Shown here: piece by piece, positions 30,446-41,933 of the stretch
Layout: each line of letters opens with the position of its first letter
Position numbering within the stretch: the first letter of the stretch is position 1
Assembly: GCA_964036195.1 (NCBI GenBank)
Contig: OZ038455.1
Span: 5,163,855 to 5,227,854 of the forward strand
Direction: 5' to 3'
DNA from: Sphaerolaimus hirsutus
Lineage: Eukaryota; Nematoda; Chromadorea; Monhysterida; Sphaerolaimidae
DNA: 64,000 bases
Made by a program: the position numbers and the translations under genes
Notes under the pieces: generated by a model
Seen by the model: the letters and a program-made list of their open reading frames with translations, nothing else
What the model was told of the DNA's origin: nothing
The model's database searches: none

Positions 30446-31718
30446 ATGGCCAAAATGTTGCTAAATGTTGTTTTCATGGCTGCTATTTGGTTTATTTTGG
30501 CCGCTAATGTACTGTCTGTGAAAAAACGTCCACCACGCGACGAAACTCTGCCTCCGAGAACACCTACACCCACTGCACCGCCGACCCCCGATTATGCTGA
30601 TGATTCGGAGCCTGCAGACCCTGAAATTAATGCTACGGAGCAACCCCTACCATTGGAGGAACCTGTTTCGGATGAAGAAATGAGCCAACAAATTGATGCC
30701 GCGGCTACTTCTATTCATGCGTCAACCTCTGGCGAAGCCAACATCCATGAGAAGTATGCAGCCGTCAAAGAGATTTGCGTCAAAATGGGCAAGGATTTCG
30801 ATCAAGTGGGGAAAAATTTCAACAATTTGGGATCTAAGTACAAGAAGTTGAAGAGCGAGCTCGACGAGGTGCGGACTATTAGTGACGACAGACATCGTGT
30901 CATCACTGGTTTTCGAGTAAATTCAGCTATAATTCTTCTAGTAAATATCGAATTTTTGGTAATTTCTATCAATGATTTGTGTTTTTTTCCCACAGCTCGA
31001 AAATCGTCACCTTGGAGAAGCCTTAACCAAAGCAGAGCAACAAATTTCCGACCAAAAACGTACCATCGCCCAACAACAACGTCGGATCGACCACTTGGAT
31101 GATGCCCTTCACGATGCACAAGCAAAACAACATCCGCCTTCGTCTGAAACCAGTGCTCAAACGGACACCACTTTTTTCCCCTTGGTTGGTTCTAGAACTG
31201 CTCAGGAGTCCGAATTTCTTCATTTCTAATTCTAATGTTCTGGAGGAAATAAATTCTAATCATTTATTCCAAATTTTATGCTATTCTAGAAATAAATGTA
31301 ATTTTATTTGACATTTGAATTTCTTTTAAAGGTCGGTGACGTTAACATCGACTCATCGAAATTTTGGCGTCGACCAGAATTTGGGCCGACCGTCAACTTT
31401 CAAAGAGTGACTACAGTGAATCCACAAGAATTACGTAGTTCTCGTTTCACTAGTATTTTACGTGCAAATGATTATGTTAATCCAGACCGCCCAAGCTGTA
31501 GTAGGACTAACACCTGTGAAACCACAATTGTGCACCCCCCCCGCGGATACCGTGGAATGACGCCAGCACCTCGAAGTTATCATAATTATAACCGTAGGCG
31601 CACTCCCGGTCGGCACAATGCACCCACACGTCGACGCAAAAGTGCTCACTCTAGGTTAACTAAGTCTAAGGGTACCGACAAAAAATGCCGCCGCTATTAT
31701 TCGGATTCAGACCACTGA
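30446..31718 (+). CDS. TE1 third gene (spliced, env position)
   Basis: Predicted exons 30446-30916, 30996-31184 and 31332-31718, all phase 0, giving about 348 residues. The N terminus has a hydrophobic stretch (MLLNVVFMAAIWFILAANVL) that could be a signal or anchor; then a Pro/acidic region, a coiled coil spanning exons 1-2 (FNNLGSKYKKLKSELDEV; ISDQKRTIAQQQRRIDHLDD), and a very basic Arg/Ser C terminus (RRRTPGRHNAPTRRRKSAH). No transmembrane fusion-protein signature. The same architecture and both splice positions recur in TE2. Function unknown: it sits where envelope genes sit but looks unlike one. Family not recognised. Confidence 0.65.
30917..30995 (+). other. TE1 third-gene intron 1
   Basis: 79 bp, GTAAAT...TTTTTTTCCCACAG, a textbook border pair. 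Its length is not a multiple of three, so the coiled-coil frame continues only if it is removed. TE2 has GTATCC...TTACCAG at the homologous codon. Confidence 0.7.
31185..31331 (+). other. TE1 third-gene intron 2
   Basis: 147 bp, weak donor GTTGGT, acceptor TTTCTTTTAAAG. It separates DTTFFPL from VGDVNIDSSKFW. TE2 has GTTTGG...TCATATGCAG at the matching place. Confidence 0.5.
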
Positions 31719-31908
31719 AACATTTTCTTCATTTTTGGAGGGGGGAAATTTTGATGATGAAAAAATGAAAAACTGATGATTTGAATCTGAATGGAATGAT
31801 TTTTGTTTTTCGGTTGATTGTTTGATGGTGATTTTTGTTTGATTCCGCTGGTTTTGCAGCTTTTCTGCTTTTTTGGCCCCTTTGGCCCCTTTTTTGTCCT
31901 CTATTTGA

Positions 31909-31919
31909 GGGGGGATCGA
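31909..31919 (+). promoter_or_regulatory. TE1 polypurine tract
   Basis: GAGGGGGGATCGA directly abuts the 3' LTR; primes plus-strand synthesis in LTR elements. Confidence 0.7.
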
Positions 31920-32047
31920 TGTTGGAATGTGTGTGTGTTGATTATATCCCCTCTGGGTTGTTGATAAGTGATGCGCGCGAGTACTCGTGAGGCTTTATGA
32001 ATGAACGATCTATCAATTCACCAAATCCCTTCCAAACCAATCAATTA
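31920..32047 (+). repeat. TE1 3' LTR
   Basis: Identical to the 5' LTR by eye, followed by the AGTC target duplication. Confidence 0.88.
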
Positions 32048-32449
32048 AGTCCATCCTCCGCATCCTTTTTTATGGTGAAAAACGCAAGAAATGTGATAAG
32101 TCCACTGTGGAAACCGATTTCTAAAAGTCGACAAGTCCATCAATTTCCCATACGGCAGCGTCGTCGTCGCCGGGAAAATAAATGTTGCAAGAAGTCGACA
32201 AGTCCATTTCCCTCCCCGAAACAGTTTTGCTCTGACCGAATGGAATTTTATGGACACCCCATTTTTCACATATACGTTGAAGTTAGGGGCTGAAAATTTG
32301 ACACTTTATAGTCAATATATGGAACTAATGGAAAACATGAGAGAGCCAAATTGGACACGCACCACGGGCCTGGAATTGGGTCTGAAACTTAAAATGCGAT
32401 TTACTCAAAATCGCATTTTGTGGACTTGTCGACTTTTAGAATTAGACGT

Positions 32450-33470
32450 AGGGCTCGAACTCGACTCGACTCGACTCGACTCGACTCGTGACTCGATGGT
32501 AAAACAGGGTACCGACTCGACTCGTCTGACTCGACCGGAAAAATTTGGCCCAAACTCGAGACTCGAGGTTTTTGCCTGACTCAACTCGAAATTTTGGCAA
32601 ATTTCGAGTCGGGGTTTCCATTGAATACTGTCCTAAAAAATCAATTTTGATATAACTTTTTAACATATTTTTCAAAAATTTTGCGCGCGAGCGCGCATTT
32701 CCATACCACATGCGTGATATATTGTCGATTGGCTTGACGTATGTATTGAATGGTGTTAAAAGTCAAATTTCTTGTTACCATACAATTCTACATAATGAAA
32801 TCCATGATATACACTCCATCCATGATATACACACCACCTCAAATTTAATTGCCCAAATGTACCTATGTACCTAATCAGGTGAAAATTACTTAAAACATAA
32901 AGGGCCCACACACACTATAGTTTACCAACATGAAATGCTCGACCATTTTGGTAAACTGATTCGACAAAACAGTACGAAACACCGAACAACTCTGTACAGT
33001 GTTTCGTACTGCTTTGTCAAAACAGTTTACCAAAATGGCTGAGCATTTCATGTTGGTAAACTAGTGTGTGTGTGTTGGAAAAATGCACAATGTTGGCACT
33101 GATCCAAAAAAATGCTGTAAAAGATGTTAATTATCTATCCGTAGGCTGATTTTATTTTTGCAACTTTATTTGTAGCAACATCAGTGATAATAAGTTCTAT
33201 TTTTGCTTTATCTTGATATTTAAATGAACTGTTGGCTTTTAGACTTCATTAAGTGTGTGTGAAAACATTGGAAGAAAAACCAGTATCAAAAATTTCTGCA
33301 AGGGTCATACCAAAAAGTAATGCATCCGACTCGACTCGAGACTCGAGATTTTTGCCAGACTCGACTCGACTTTTCAGTGTCTTGCCTGACTCGACTCGCC
33401 GACTCGACCGGAAAAAAATTGGGGTTGCGACTCGAACTCGAGTTTGAAAAAAATCGAGTTTCGAGCCCTA
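32450..33470. mobile_element. hAT-like element of GACTC/CTCGA arrays, duplication ATTAGACG
   Basis: Starts TAGGGCTCGAACTCGAC and ends ATCGAGTTTCGAGCCCTA. ATTAGACG is repeated exactly (32,442-32,449; 33,471-33,478), and unit Y has the empty site near 45,535. Arrays of GACTCGACTCG adjoin both ends in the same orientation; the centre carries an inverted GTTTACCAACATGAAATGC repeat. Confidence 0.85.
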
Positions 33471-33671
33471 ATTAGACGCCTCAATTATTTTACATATACA
33501 ACTATCTGTCTGGGATTAAATTTCCTATCTGGGATTGTACACTGGCCGATGTTTTTATGTGATGTGTAGCATTCGAAAAATTACCCGTGATTTATATTTT
33601 TGAAAATCACAATGAATATAAATAACCCATGGTTTACATATATTTATATTTTTTTCAAATTCTGAGATATA

Positions 33672-34105
33672 CCGTATTTCCTCGAAATACCCCCCTCGTT
33701 TGACCCCCCCCCCCTCTCGAGACCACTATGAAACAATCACCCCCCCTCGAAATACCCCCCCCCCCAGATTGAGTGTAAAGAGGACGTACATGACAAATAC
33801 TGCAGTTTGTGTTCTGCGTAGTGCAGAACACACGTGAAAACAATGTTGTAATCACGTTAGAACAGTGTTTATACCATCTACATACTAAATACTATCAGTC
33901 TACAGGAGTCTATACATGTCAGTTATTGATGCATTTTTCTACCCCACTGTACATCACAAACGACGATTTTGTACTAGGATTTGAAAAATTTCTGGCGCAA
34001 TAATACCCCCCCCCCTCGAAATACCCCCCCCCTCGTTTAACCCCCCCCCCCTCACGGGACCACTATGAAACAATCACCCCTGGGGGGTATTTCGAGGAAA
34101 TATGG
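33672..34105. mobile_element. Mariner-like MITE, CCGTATTTCCTCGAAATA family
   Basis: Full-length relative of 6,523-6,938, TA on both sides, internal GTTCTGCGTAGTGCAGAAC hairpin. Absent from unit Y near 45,735. Confidence 0.8.
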
Positions 34106-34158
34106 TATTTTAATTTATTTTTTTAATTTGAAAAAAATCACTGAGAAAATCACTCATA

Positions 34159-35205
34159 CTAGATACATTGTGGTGTAATGATTGCACTTTATAACTAAAA
34201 CATATAATCTGTGCAAGAGATTTCGCGAGTGATTTTCTCCAAAAAAATCTCTGTTCATGTAGAGCATTTTTCAGTTAAAATAGTATTTGAAGCAGGTAAT
34301 TATTGTGCCTACACTTTCACTGTGACTTTTTGAAAACTGAAGTCAAGTGGCCAAAAATGGTGGCATGTCACCATCCAGTTTACCACTATTGACTGCTGTA
34401 TATTATCAGTTTTCACAAATGGCAAGAATTTTGGTGGGGTAGTGTTGGCAAGTCACTAGTTTGCCCTTGTGTTTCACAATAGTGAACACTCAAAAGATGA
34501 CAAACAGTGACAGTGACACCACCATCACTTAATCTTCATTTTGTGTGTGACAAAGATGTAAACTGTTTTTGTAACTTTATATTTATGACATCCTATGAAT
34601 TTTATTGTCATGTTTTAGTGTAAATATAAAGCATCTCTCTATCTTACTACTTTTCTGAAATAAAACATGACTTCAGAAGAAATAAAACATAAAAAATACC
34701 AATTTGATGTAATCAGAAATGACAGTGATTGAAACAGTTCTACAGTGATTGAAAACTCAATTTACCATTTTTGAAAACTGGCAACATTTGTAGACATGCA
34801 CCAGTGTGCCTGCGCACACTAGTTTTCACACAAAATTTCGAAAACCCACAAGTCAGCTTAGAACTCATTTGAGTTCTCTACAACAAGGTGGCCATCAACT
34901 ACAGTTGATGGAGGTTAAAAATGACTCATTGTGGAAAACTCAAACACTTTCAAAGCTCATTTATGAGTTTTTGAAAATTTGTGTGAAAACTAGTGTGCGC
35001 AGGGCTAATGGGCACCACATATTAGTTGACACAGCAAAAAATTATCATTATTATCATCATTATTATGTGTCAACTTAAAAATGTGTCACACATGCATGTG
35101 CAGTTGACACATGGATATAATTATTTTACGTAATTTCCATTAAAAAAACGTGTCAATAGGTTTCGGCAAGTCACTTACATCAAACCTTCCATAATTTTAG
35201 TGTAC
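34159..35205. other. Right end of unit X, no gene recognised
   Basis: Matches 47,950-48,984 over about 1 kb with few differences. Contains foldbacks with TTTTCACAC arms (34,815-35,000) and AATAAA words but no convincing coding region. Confidence 0.6.
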
Positions 35206-35252
35206 TGGGTGGTTTGGGGTGGTGTTACCCACCCCCTTTCTTACCCCTGCAG

Positions 35253-36140
35253 TAGTGATGGAAAAGCGCCAGAAAAAATGGCGCCAGGCGCCAAGGGCGC
35301 CATGGCGCCATTCGGAAAGTGGGCGCCAAGCGCCAAGGGCGCCACAGAAAAATGGCGCCAGGCGCCAAAGGCGCCATAGCGCCATTCAGAAAGTGGGCGC
35401 CAGGCGCCAGGGGCGCCACGGAAAAAGGGCGCCAAGCACCAAGGGCGCCATGGCGCCATTTGGAAAATAGGGCGCCAGGCGCCATGGGCGCCAGAATAAA
35501 AAAGTGCCTTCAACACCATGCGTGTGCTAAAAACGTTTATACAGCACCATTGCACGCGCATTCACTTCTTAATTCGCGTTCTCCAGGATGTAATGAACAA
35601 AAACAAGGCTAGCAACAAAATTAGTTTGAATAAAATCCATATGACAAATTCAAATGCAATGGAAATTCATTCATTACAAATAGACCTTTCCAAACAATGT
35701 TTCCTAATTGCAACGATTTAAATCCGTTTATTTATGATTTTGGAAGTTAGACGGTCCATCATTATTGTCTTCTGATCCGTCAGACAGATCTGATGAACCG
35801 TTGGATGAAAGATTTCCACCCACTCACACCACTCCGTCCATTTTTCTGGTGAATTTAGATCATCCACGGATGCGTTTTTCATTTTTTTTCGTTTACACAG
35901 CACTCACCGTGAAACCCTGCTGGCGCCTTTTTGGCGCTCTTCTAAAGCAGGGCGCCAGGCGCCAAGGGCGCCACGGAAAAAGGGCGCCAAGCGCCAAGGG
36001 CGCCATGGCGCCTTTCAGAATGTGGGCGCCAGGCGCCAAGGGCGCCACAGAAAAAGGGCGCCAAGCGCCAATGGCGCCATGGCGCGGCGCCCTTTGGCGC
36101 CCTCAAATGGCGCCAGCGCCATGGCGCCATTCCATCACTA
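35253..36140. mobile_element. GGCGCC-array hAT-like element with unique core, duplication CCCTGCAG
   Basis: Ends TAGTGATGGAAAAGCGCC and GGCGCCATTCCATCACTA; CCCTGCAG duplicated (35,245-35,252; 36,141-36,148); empty site in X at about 11,037. Both arms are GGCGCCAAGGGCGCC-type arrays; the 420-bp core (35,510-35,930) is non-repetitive, may be captured sequence, and has no recognised protein. Confidence 0.85.
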
Positions 36141-37758
36141 CCCTGCAGGCATAATGTGTCTATAATGGGTCTACCTGCGGAATGGGCCCAAACCTCGGCG
36201 GACACGATACACTACAAACAGATAGGAGTTATGTCTTGGGCTGGCAGACGGCCAGCCGAGAACTTATGGAAGGCGTTATGATGACGAAGTGATGAGGCCA
36301 TCAACACGACGTGATGGCGAGAGTTGATGACGGCGACAAAAGTGATCACGTCATGATGGAGTGTTTCCTCCGTAAATTGTACGGCGTAATGTCATCCCAG
36401 TATATTTACGCCACTCCGCCTTTTGTTGAATAGTTTTTCTCATTAAGTATCCTGTTCGCGCGTTATCGACTCAAACATAAGTAATTTTGGACGCATACTT
36501 TGTGGCCGAGTATTTCTAGTTAGAAAGGTGGAAATACAAAGAAAACACTTTCATTGTTAAAACTCGCCGAAATAAGAGTTTACTTCTTACTTCACGTAAA
36601 GTTCGAAATGAAGTTTCAATTATCACCTACCATTTTTATTGACTCCAAATTTGCAGCTTAGTTTAAGATGAATACAAGAATGCTGCCGTCCAAAAAGTGT
36701 CTTGGGCTAATTGGATCTTGTGCTGTGGTCGCTTCGTGATTAATGGATGATATATTTTACTTCATTTTTTAAATCAGTTCCCGTGAACGTTCTCGTATTT
36801 TACGTTTTTTGACATTATAAGCGTTAAATATTCTGGAGAATGAACAATAAAGTATCAAATTTTCAGCCCCTGCTCTCAACAGATAAAGTGAAAAATGACG
36901 TGCCCATAAAGTCCGGTTTGGACAGTGCTTTTCGGGAGGGAAATGGACTTCTCGACTTCTTGCACGCGAGAACATTTTTGTTCCCCTTGTTGTTGCGCCT
37001 GCCTTATGGGCAATTTATGGACTTGTCGACTTTTAGAAATCGGTGTCCATAGTGGACTTATCACATTTCCGTTTTTTTCCAACAAAAAGGCTTCGGAAGG
37101 TATACTTGCCGACTTTGAGCCCAAAACTAAGTGGACTTATCGACTTCTTGCCCATTTTTTGCATTTTTCCCAAAAATGTCAAATATGACGCTATCATATG
37201 GAGACATCTGAGATCAAAAAATTTATGGAAAATTATGAAAAATGTGCGGGATAGCCCCAGATAACATTTCCGGGTCTAACTCGAAGGTTTCATATTTTGG
37301 ACTTGTCGACTTTGAGAATTGGACGCCTCAATTATAAACAACATGAAAAGCGGACCAATAACATGATGCCCAAACATGAAAACTTTGAAATTCCCAAACT
37401 TTTTGCACCAATCATGTACGGATGCTTCAACGCAGATTTACAGACCTCTTTTTTCTCTGACACTCTTTGAACATTGCCGCTTATTTACATTCAGCAAGTG
37501 AAAAACAAGTCTGCACAACTTTAACAATGTAAAACGTACAGTTTAACGATTGCACGCTTTACAGCTATAACTACCATATCCCATCTGAATAATGACCTAA
37601 TTTTTATCATTTCTGTCGTCTCATTTCACTCATTTCATAATGGTGATATTGGTGCAAAATGTATCACATGACCCAATTCATCAAAATATGGCAGTCGATC
37701 AAAAAGCAATGTCCAATCAGTAAATATCGCATTCGGTGACATCTGTGAGCCTGTGAGA

Positions 37759-38547
37759 CAGAGTTGTTAAAATGTGCGTACCGTATTACCTCAAAATACC
37801 CCCATGGGGGTTTATTATTTCACCAGCAAAATTTGAGGGGGGTTAATTCGAGGGTTTTTTTTTTATTTCGTCAGAAATTTTTGTAAGGATCGTAGTAAAA
37901 ATCAATGCAATGCAAATTAACAGTAATATACATCATGTACATTGCATACATGACGTATTTATTATGTACATGACGTACATCATTCCGAAGGGGGGGTATT
38001 TCGAGGGGGGGGTGTTATTTCCCCAGCCCATTTTGAGGGGGGGGGGGTTAATTCAAGGGGGGATAATTGGAGGTAATACAGTACATTTACTCGAAAAATA
38101 AGCGTACGCGATTACGCGGTAAATACATTTATGTATAGGTACTTCAAAAAAGTAATATATTCACTTTTACGCGTACATTTTTAAAGTACACGCATACAGA
38201 AAATGTATTTTTGTTCAAAAATCACAAGTTTCTGTTGCTAAAATTAATTTTTTTTGAAGAAATCATATCTTTTTTCCAAAAAATACTAAATAATCACTAA
38301 AAAACGACATCTATTGTGTCTTCAAGTGTAAAACTCACTGTCTCATGTAAAAAGTAGTGGCTTTTTTACGTTTTCCAGGGGAAAAGTACTCGCTTTTACA
38401 TTTTACTGTGAAAAAAGTATTCTACTCACATTTACCAGTACGAGTAAAAAAAACTATTTTACATTTTCTATACTTTGTGGTGGGTAAAATAAAAACACTT
38501 ACATTTACATATACCTTTTAAAAAGTCCAGTAATTCTAACAACTCTG
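37759..38547. mobile_element. hAT-like MITE with nested mariner-like MITE (unit Y copy)
   Basis: Positional twin of 12,758-13,546, including the nested element at 37,781-38,081 and the CTGTGAGA duplication. Differences are a few single bases. Confidence 0.75.
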
Positions 38548-39553
38548 CTGTGAGAGGCTCTAGCGAAGGCAGACACTCTTGGGAGTAGAGAGAATGATGT
38601 CCGGGGGCAGTCCCGCAAAGTGTAAAGTATAGTGTCAGATTGCATGTAAAATGTCAATCAAAAAGTACATATTTTATTACTGAAAATTTGAGATTTGTCA
38701 TGACATTTGACATCTGACTTTATGCTTTACAAGGCGCGGGACCGAAAATGAAAGTGGGGCTGTGATAGGGTGTCCAAAAAGTTATTTTTTCGTCAGGTGT
38801 TTTTCAGGGGGGAGTTATTCAAGGGGGAAGTTTTTCGAGGGGGGTTATTATTTCCTCAGGAAACTTGGACTTAATTCATTGTAAGGATGCAGTATGAAAA
38901 CTTGTGTAATTCAGGTATTTCACTGTCCAACAACAACAAAACAATGTGTATACACTGCATACACATTATGTATCTGCTGTCGCTGGCATAGGCTACTATT
39001 CTTTTATAGTTTTGTATTGTATCCTTTTCATCAGAGGGAGGAGTTATCTAAGAGGGGGGTCATTATTCAAGGGGAGGGGGGTATTTTTTCCTCACCCCGC
39101 CAGCAGGGGGCACTTATTAAAGGGGTGAGTTATTGGGGGGGTTCATATTCGAGGATTTGCGGTAGAAACACAAATGTTTTCAGCTGTTGTAAAATGGATA
39201 GGCAGAAATTTCGTGAGCTGCTTAAAAACGGTGAATGGGAAGGAAAATTTTTGGTTTTATTAAGTGAAAATTTCTGTTGATTTTTTGTTCAGAGTCAACT
39301 CAAGATTTTAGTTGAGAAGTTCTTCACACCACAGTAGTTGTTAAATGCTTACTCTGTACTTATATTTATGTTTACACGATTAATTCATCATGAATAAAGT
39401 TAACATATAAAGAGGAAGTTCAGATGAAAAAAATCTAACCCATAGAATATGCCCCCCCCTGAATAGACCACCCTGAAATTTAGACGGTAAAGTAGGTATA
39501 GTATATTCGGATAAACATGGCATCTGTTGTTCACTAAGCCATTATTCAGCATA

Positions 39554-39978
39554 CCGTATTTCCTCGAAATACCCCCCCCCTCTCGGGACCACTATGAAAC
39601 AATCACCCCCCCCTCGAAATACCCCCCCCCCCCGCCAAATTGAGTGTAAAGGGAACGTACATGACAAATACTGCAGTTTGTGTTCTGTGTACTGCAGAAC
39701 ACACGTTAAAACAATGTCAGTGTCACGTTAGAACAGTGTACATACCATCTACATACTAATATTAGTCTACAGAACCTTATAAATGGCCGTTTTTGTTGCA
39801 TTTTTCGACGTCTGCGTACGTTTCAGACGACTATTTCATACTTGGTTTTCAAAAATTTTCTTGTGAAATAATTACCCCCCCCCCCTCGAAATACCCCCCC
39901 CTCGTTTAACCCCCCCCCTCTCGGGACTACTATGAAACAATCACCCCCCCCCCGGGGGGGTATTTCGAGGAAATACGG
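39554..39978. mobile_element. Mariner-like MITE just upstream of secreted-protein gene copy B
   Basis: CCGTATTTCCTCGAAATA...TTTCGAGGAAATACGG, TA at both sides. Copies A (near 14,556) and C (near 60,354) read TTCAGCATAGCCAT or near-identical without it, so the empty site is seen twice. It lies about 135 bp before the TATA box. Confidence 0.9.
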
Positions 39979-40113
39979 TAGCCATTAGACACAGAAATCC
40001 ATCGGGCAAGTTGTAAAGTGCGTATCTAACCCGGCAGACTTACAATCCAAAACAAGCTTGTCTAGACGATTTTTTGACATATTTTTTCTTGGCCGATGCA
40101 GCGAAATGGGTGG

Positions 40114-40120
40114 TATAAAT
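40114..40120 (+). promoter_or_regulatory. TATA box of secreted-protein gene copy B
   Basis: TATAAAT 110 bp before the start codon, same context as copies A and C. Confidence 0.5.
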
Positions 40121-40229
40121 GCGAACCGAAAGCAGTGCGGATCCATTCACATCGGAGCAGCGACGGCAACCAGTTTCCCGCGTCGCCAGTGGACAAGCAC
40201 AAGCGGAAACAAGTGGAAGCCAGTGAAGC

Positions 40230-41933
40230 ATGGGCAAAGTGGCACTCGTGTGCGTCGTGTTCGCGGCCGTGCTCGCGGTCGCCCACGGCAGGGCTGCCGG
40301 ACTCGATGACGTGAGTGTGCTCTAACGATCGCAAACCCTCCGAAAAAAGTATTTAAGTTTTTAAGTGTTTTTTCCTAAATGAATTTTCAAATTTTTGAAT
40401 TTATGCTCAAATTAATTTTCGAAATTAATTTTCGAATTTTTGAATCTTTTTGGGTAATTTTCGATTTTTTTTGGGTAATTTTCGAATTTTTTTACATACA
40501 TTTCGAATTTTTTGGAAAAATATATTTACAATTAAGAGCTTTAAGCTGTTAAGTGGTTATGTTGAAATAGTTATGGGTACTTAGTGCATTCCTGAGCATT
40601 CTTCTGTGACTGGGTCCGCCCATAGCTGGAATTGGGGATGGCTGTTATTGGGGGGTCCACCACACTTGTGTCATTCCATTCTGTTGTACATTTGCTGATT
40701 ATATTATTTCAAAAATATTATGTCAATTTGACCCTGTATTTATGTGATTCATATATATATATATATATACCATAAATCCTTGAGTAAGTCCCCCTCGAAT
40801 CACTCCCCCTCTAATAAGTCCCCTCAAAAATCACTGACAAAAAATGCCCCCTGGGTAGGGTGTCAAATTTCCGTTTTCCATTTTCCGTTTCCGTTTTCCG
40901 CAGGCAAATTTTTTCCGTTTTCCGTTCCGTTTTCCGGCTGCTGAAATTTTTTTTCCGTTTTCCGTTCCGTTTTCCGGCAACTTTTGTTTCCGTTTCCGTT
41001 TTTCCGGCTCATTTTCCGTTTTCCAGCTAAATTTTCAGTTTTTCCACCTTTTTTCCGTTTTCCGCCTCAATTTCCAGTTTTTCAGCCTTTTTTCCATTTT
41101 CCGCCTCAATTTCCCATTTTTCCGCCTCATTTTACCTTTTTCTGGCTCAACTTTCTGTTTTCTGATCAGCCAAACTGGTAAAAATTCATGCAGATTGTCA
41201 ATGATGTAAAAAATTTTTTTGTTTCCAACAAAATTACTGCAATTTTTTTCCACTTCCAGCAAAATTTCAGCAAATTTTATCCATTTTGCGGCAAAATTTC
41301 AGCAAGTTTTTTCATTTCTGCGCAAATTTGATTTTTCCGTTTCTGTTTTTCCGGCCTCTTTTTCCGTTTTCCGGCCGCTGAAATTTTTTTTCCGTTTCCG
41401 TTTCCGTTTTCCGCCAAGTGCAAATATTTTTCCGTTTTCCGTTCCGTTTTCCGGCCGCTGAAAAATTTTTTTCTGTTTCCGTTTTCCGTAAAAATTTTTT
41501 TTTGACACCCTACCCCTGGGGAACTTATTCAAGGATATGCAGTATTTATATGAAGTATATGATGATGTTCCAAAAAATTTATTTTACATGTTGAAATACT
41601 TGGTTAAATTGGCATAATGAATTTATAGATCACTAATCCAACCTCAAAAATGGAATCTACAGGTTGTGCAGATCATTTGACATATTTAACAGTCCATATG
41701 GGCCAAGAAATGGCCGAGTTGTTAAGCTTCAAAGTCAACCACCCAGATCTCGGCCATGTAAAATCAACACCTTTTATAGACCACTCTTATCTTGGGACTG
41801 GGGAACGATTCAAGGAAACAAAACAATTTGGTTGACGTGCAACAGAATGGAGCGACACAAAAGTCTGGTCGACCCACCCCCTAAAATGCCTTCCCCGATT
41901 CCAGCTATGGGTCCCCTACCGATGCTATTTTAA
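40230..41933 (+). CDS. Small secreted protein, copy B (only potentially intact copy)
   Basis: Predicted exons 40230-40310, 40585-40682 and 41663-41933 give 149 residues with compatible phases (0, then 2). Exon 1 is a signal peptide (MGKVALVCVVFAAVLAVAHG). Exon 2 starts CIPEHSSVTGSAHSWNWGWL. Exon 3 reads CRSFDIFNSPYGPRNGRVVK, then ...PLLSWDWGTIQGNKTIWLTC and a proline/methionine-rich end, TAA. Five cysteines in the mature part. AATAAA at 42,018 follows the stop by 85 bp. Donor 1 GTGAGTG is strong; exon 2 borders are guesses, and another frame in exon 3 is also open for 61 codons. A 657-bp MITE lies in intron 2. Family not recognised. Confidence 0.42.
40856..41512. mobile_element. hAT-like element of TTTTCCG arrays, duplication CCCCTGGG
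   Basis: Starts TAGGGTGTCAAATTTCCG and ends TTTTTTGACACCCTA; CCCCTGGG duplicated exactly (40,848-40,855; 41,513-41,520). Unit X near 17,935 has CCCCCTGGGGAAC uninterrupted. Nearly the whole body is TTTTCCGTTTCCG-like words on one strand. Confidence 0.85.

Larger units (their letters stand above)
23945..32047 (+). mobile_element. TE1: nearly intact Ty3/gypsy LTR retrotransposon
   Basis: About 8.1 kb with identical terminal repeats, primer-binding site, gag-protease, RT-RNaseH-integrase, a third gene and a polypurine tract. Target duplication is AGTC (23,941-23,944 and 32,048-32,051), or AAGTC if the LTR ends one base earlier. The empty site is preserved in unit Y near 45,130-45,145. Identical LTRs and only one in-frame stop in gag-pol point to a very recent insertion, after the X/Y duplication. 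Confidence 0.92.
11003..35205. repeat. Tandem segmental duplication, unit X
   Basis: Sequence from GGTTTGGGGTGGTGTTACCC at about 11,003 onward reappears almost base for base in unit Y (35,206-48,984): 11,400-15,350 matches 36,400-40,750 (shift 25,001), 18,560-21,300 matches 41,690-44,380 (shift 23,133), and 34,160-35,205 matches 47,950-48,984. X is inflated by unit-specific insertions, chiefly TE1 and elements at 15,416, 18,119, 21,890, 32,450 and 33,672. Confidence 0.85.
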
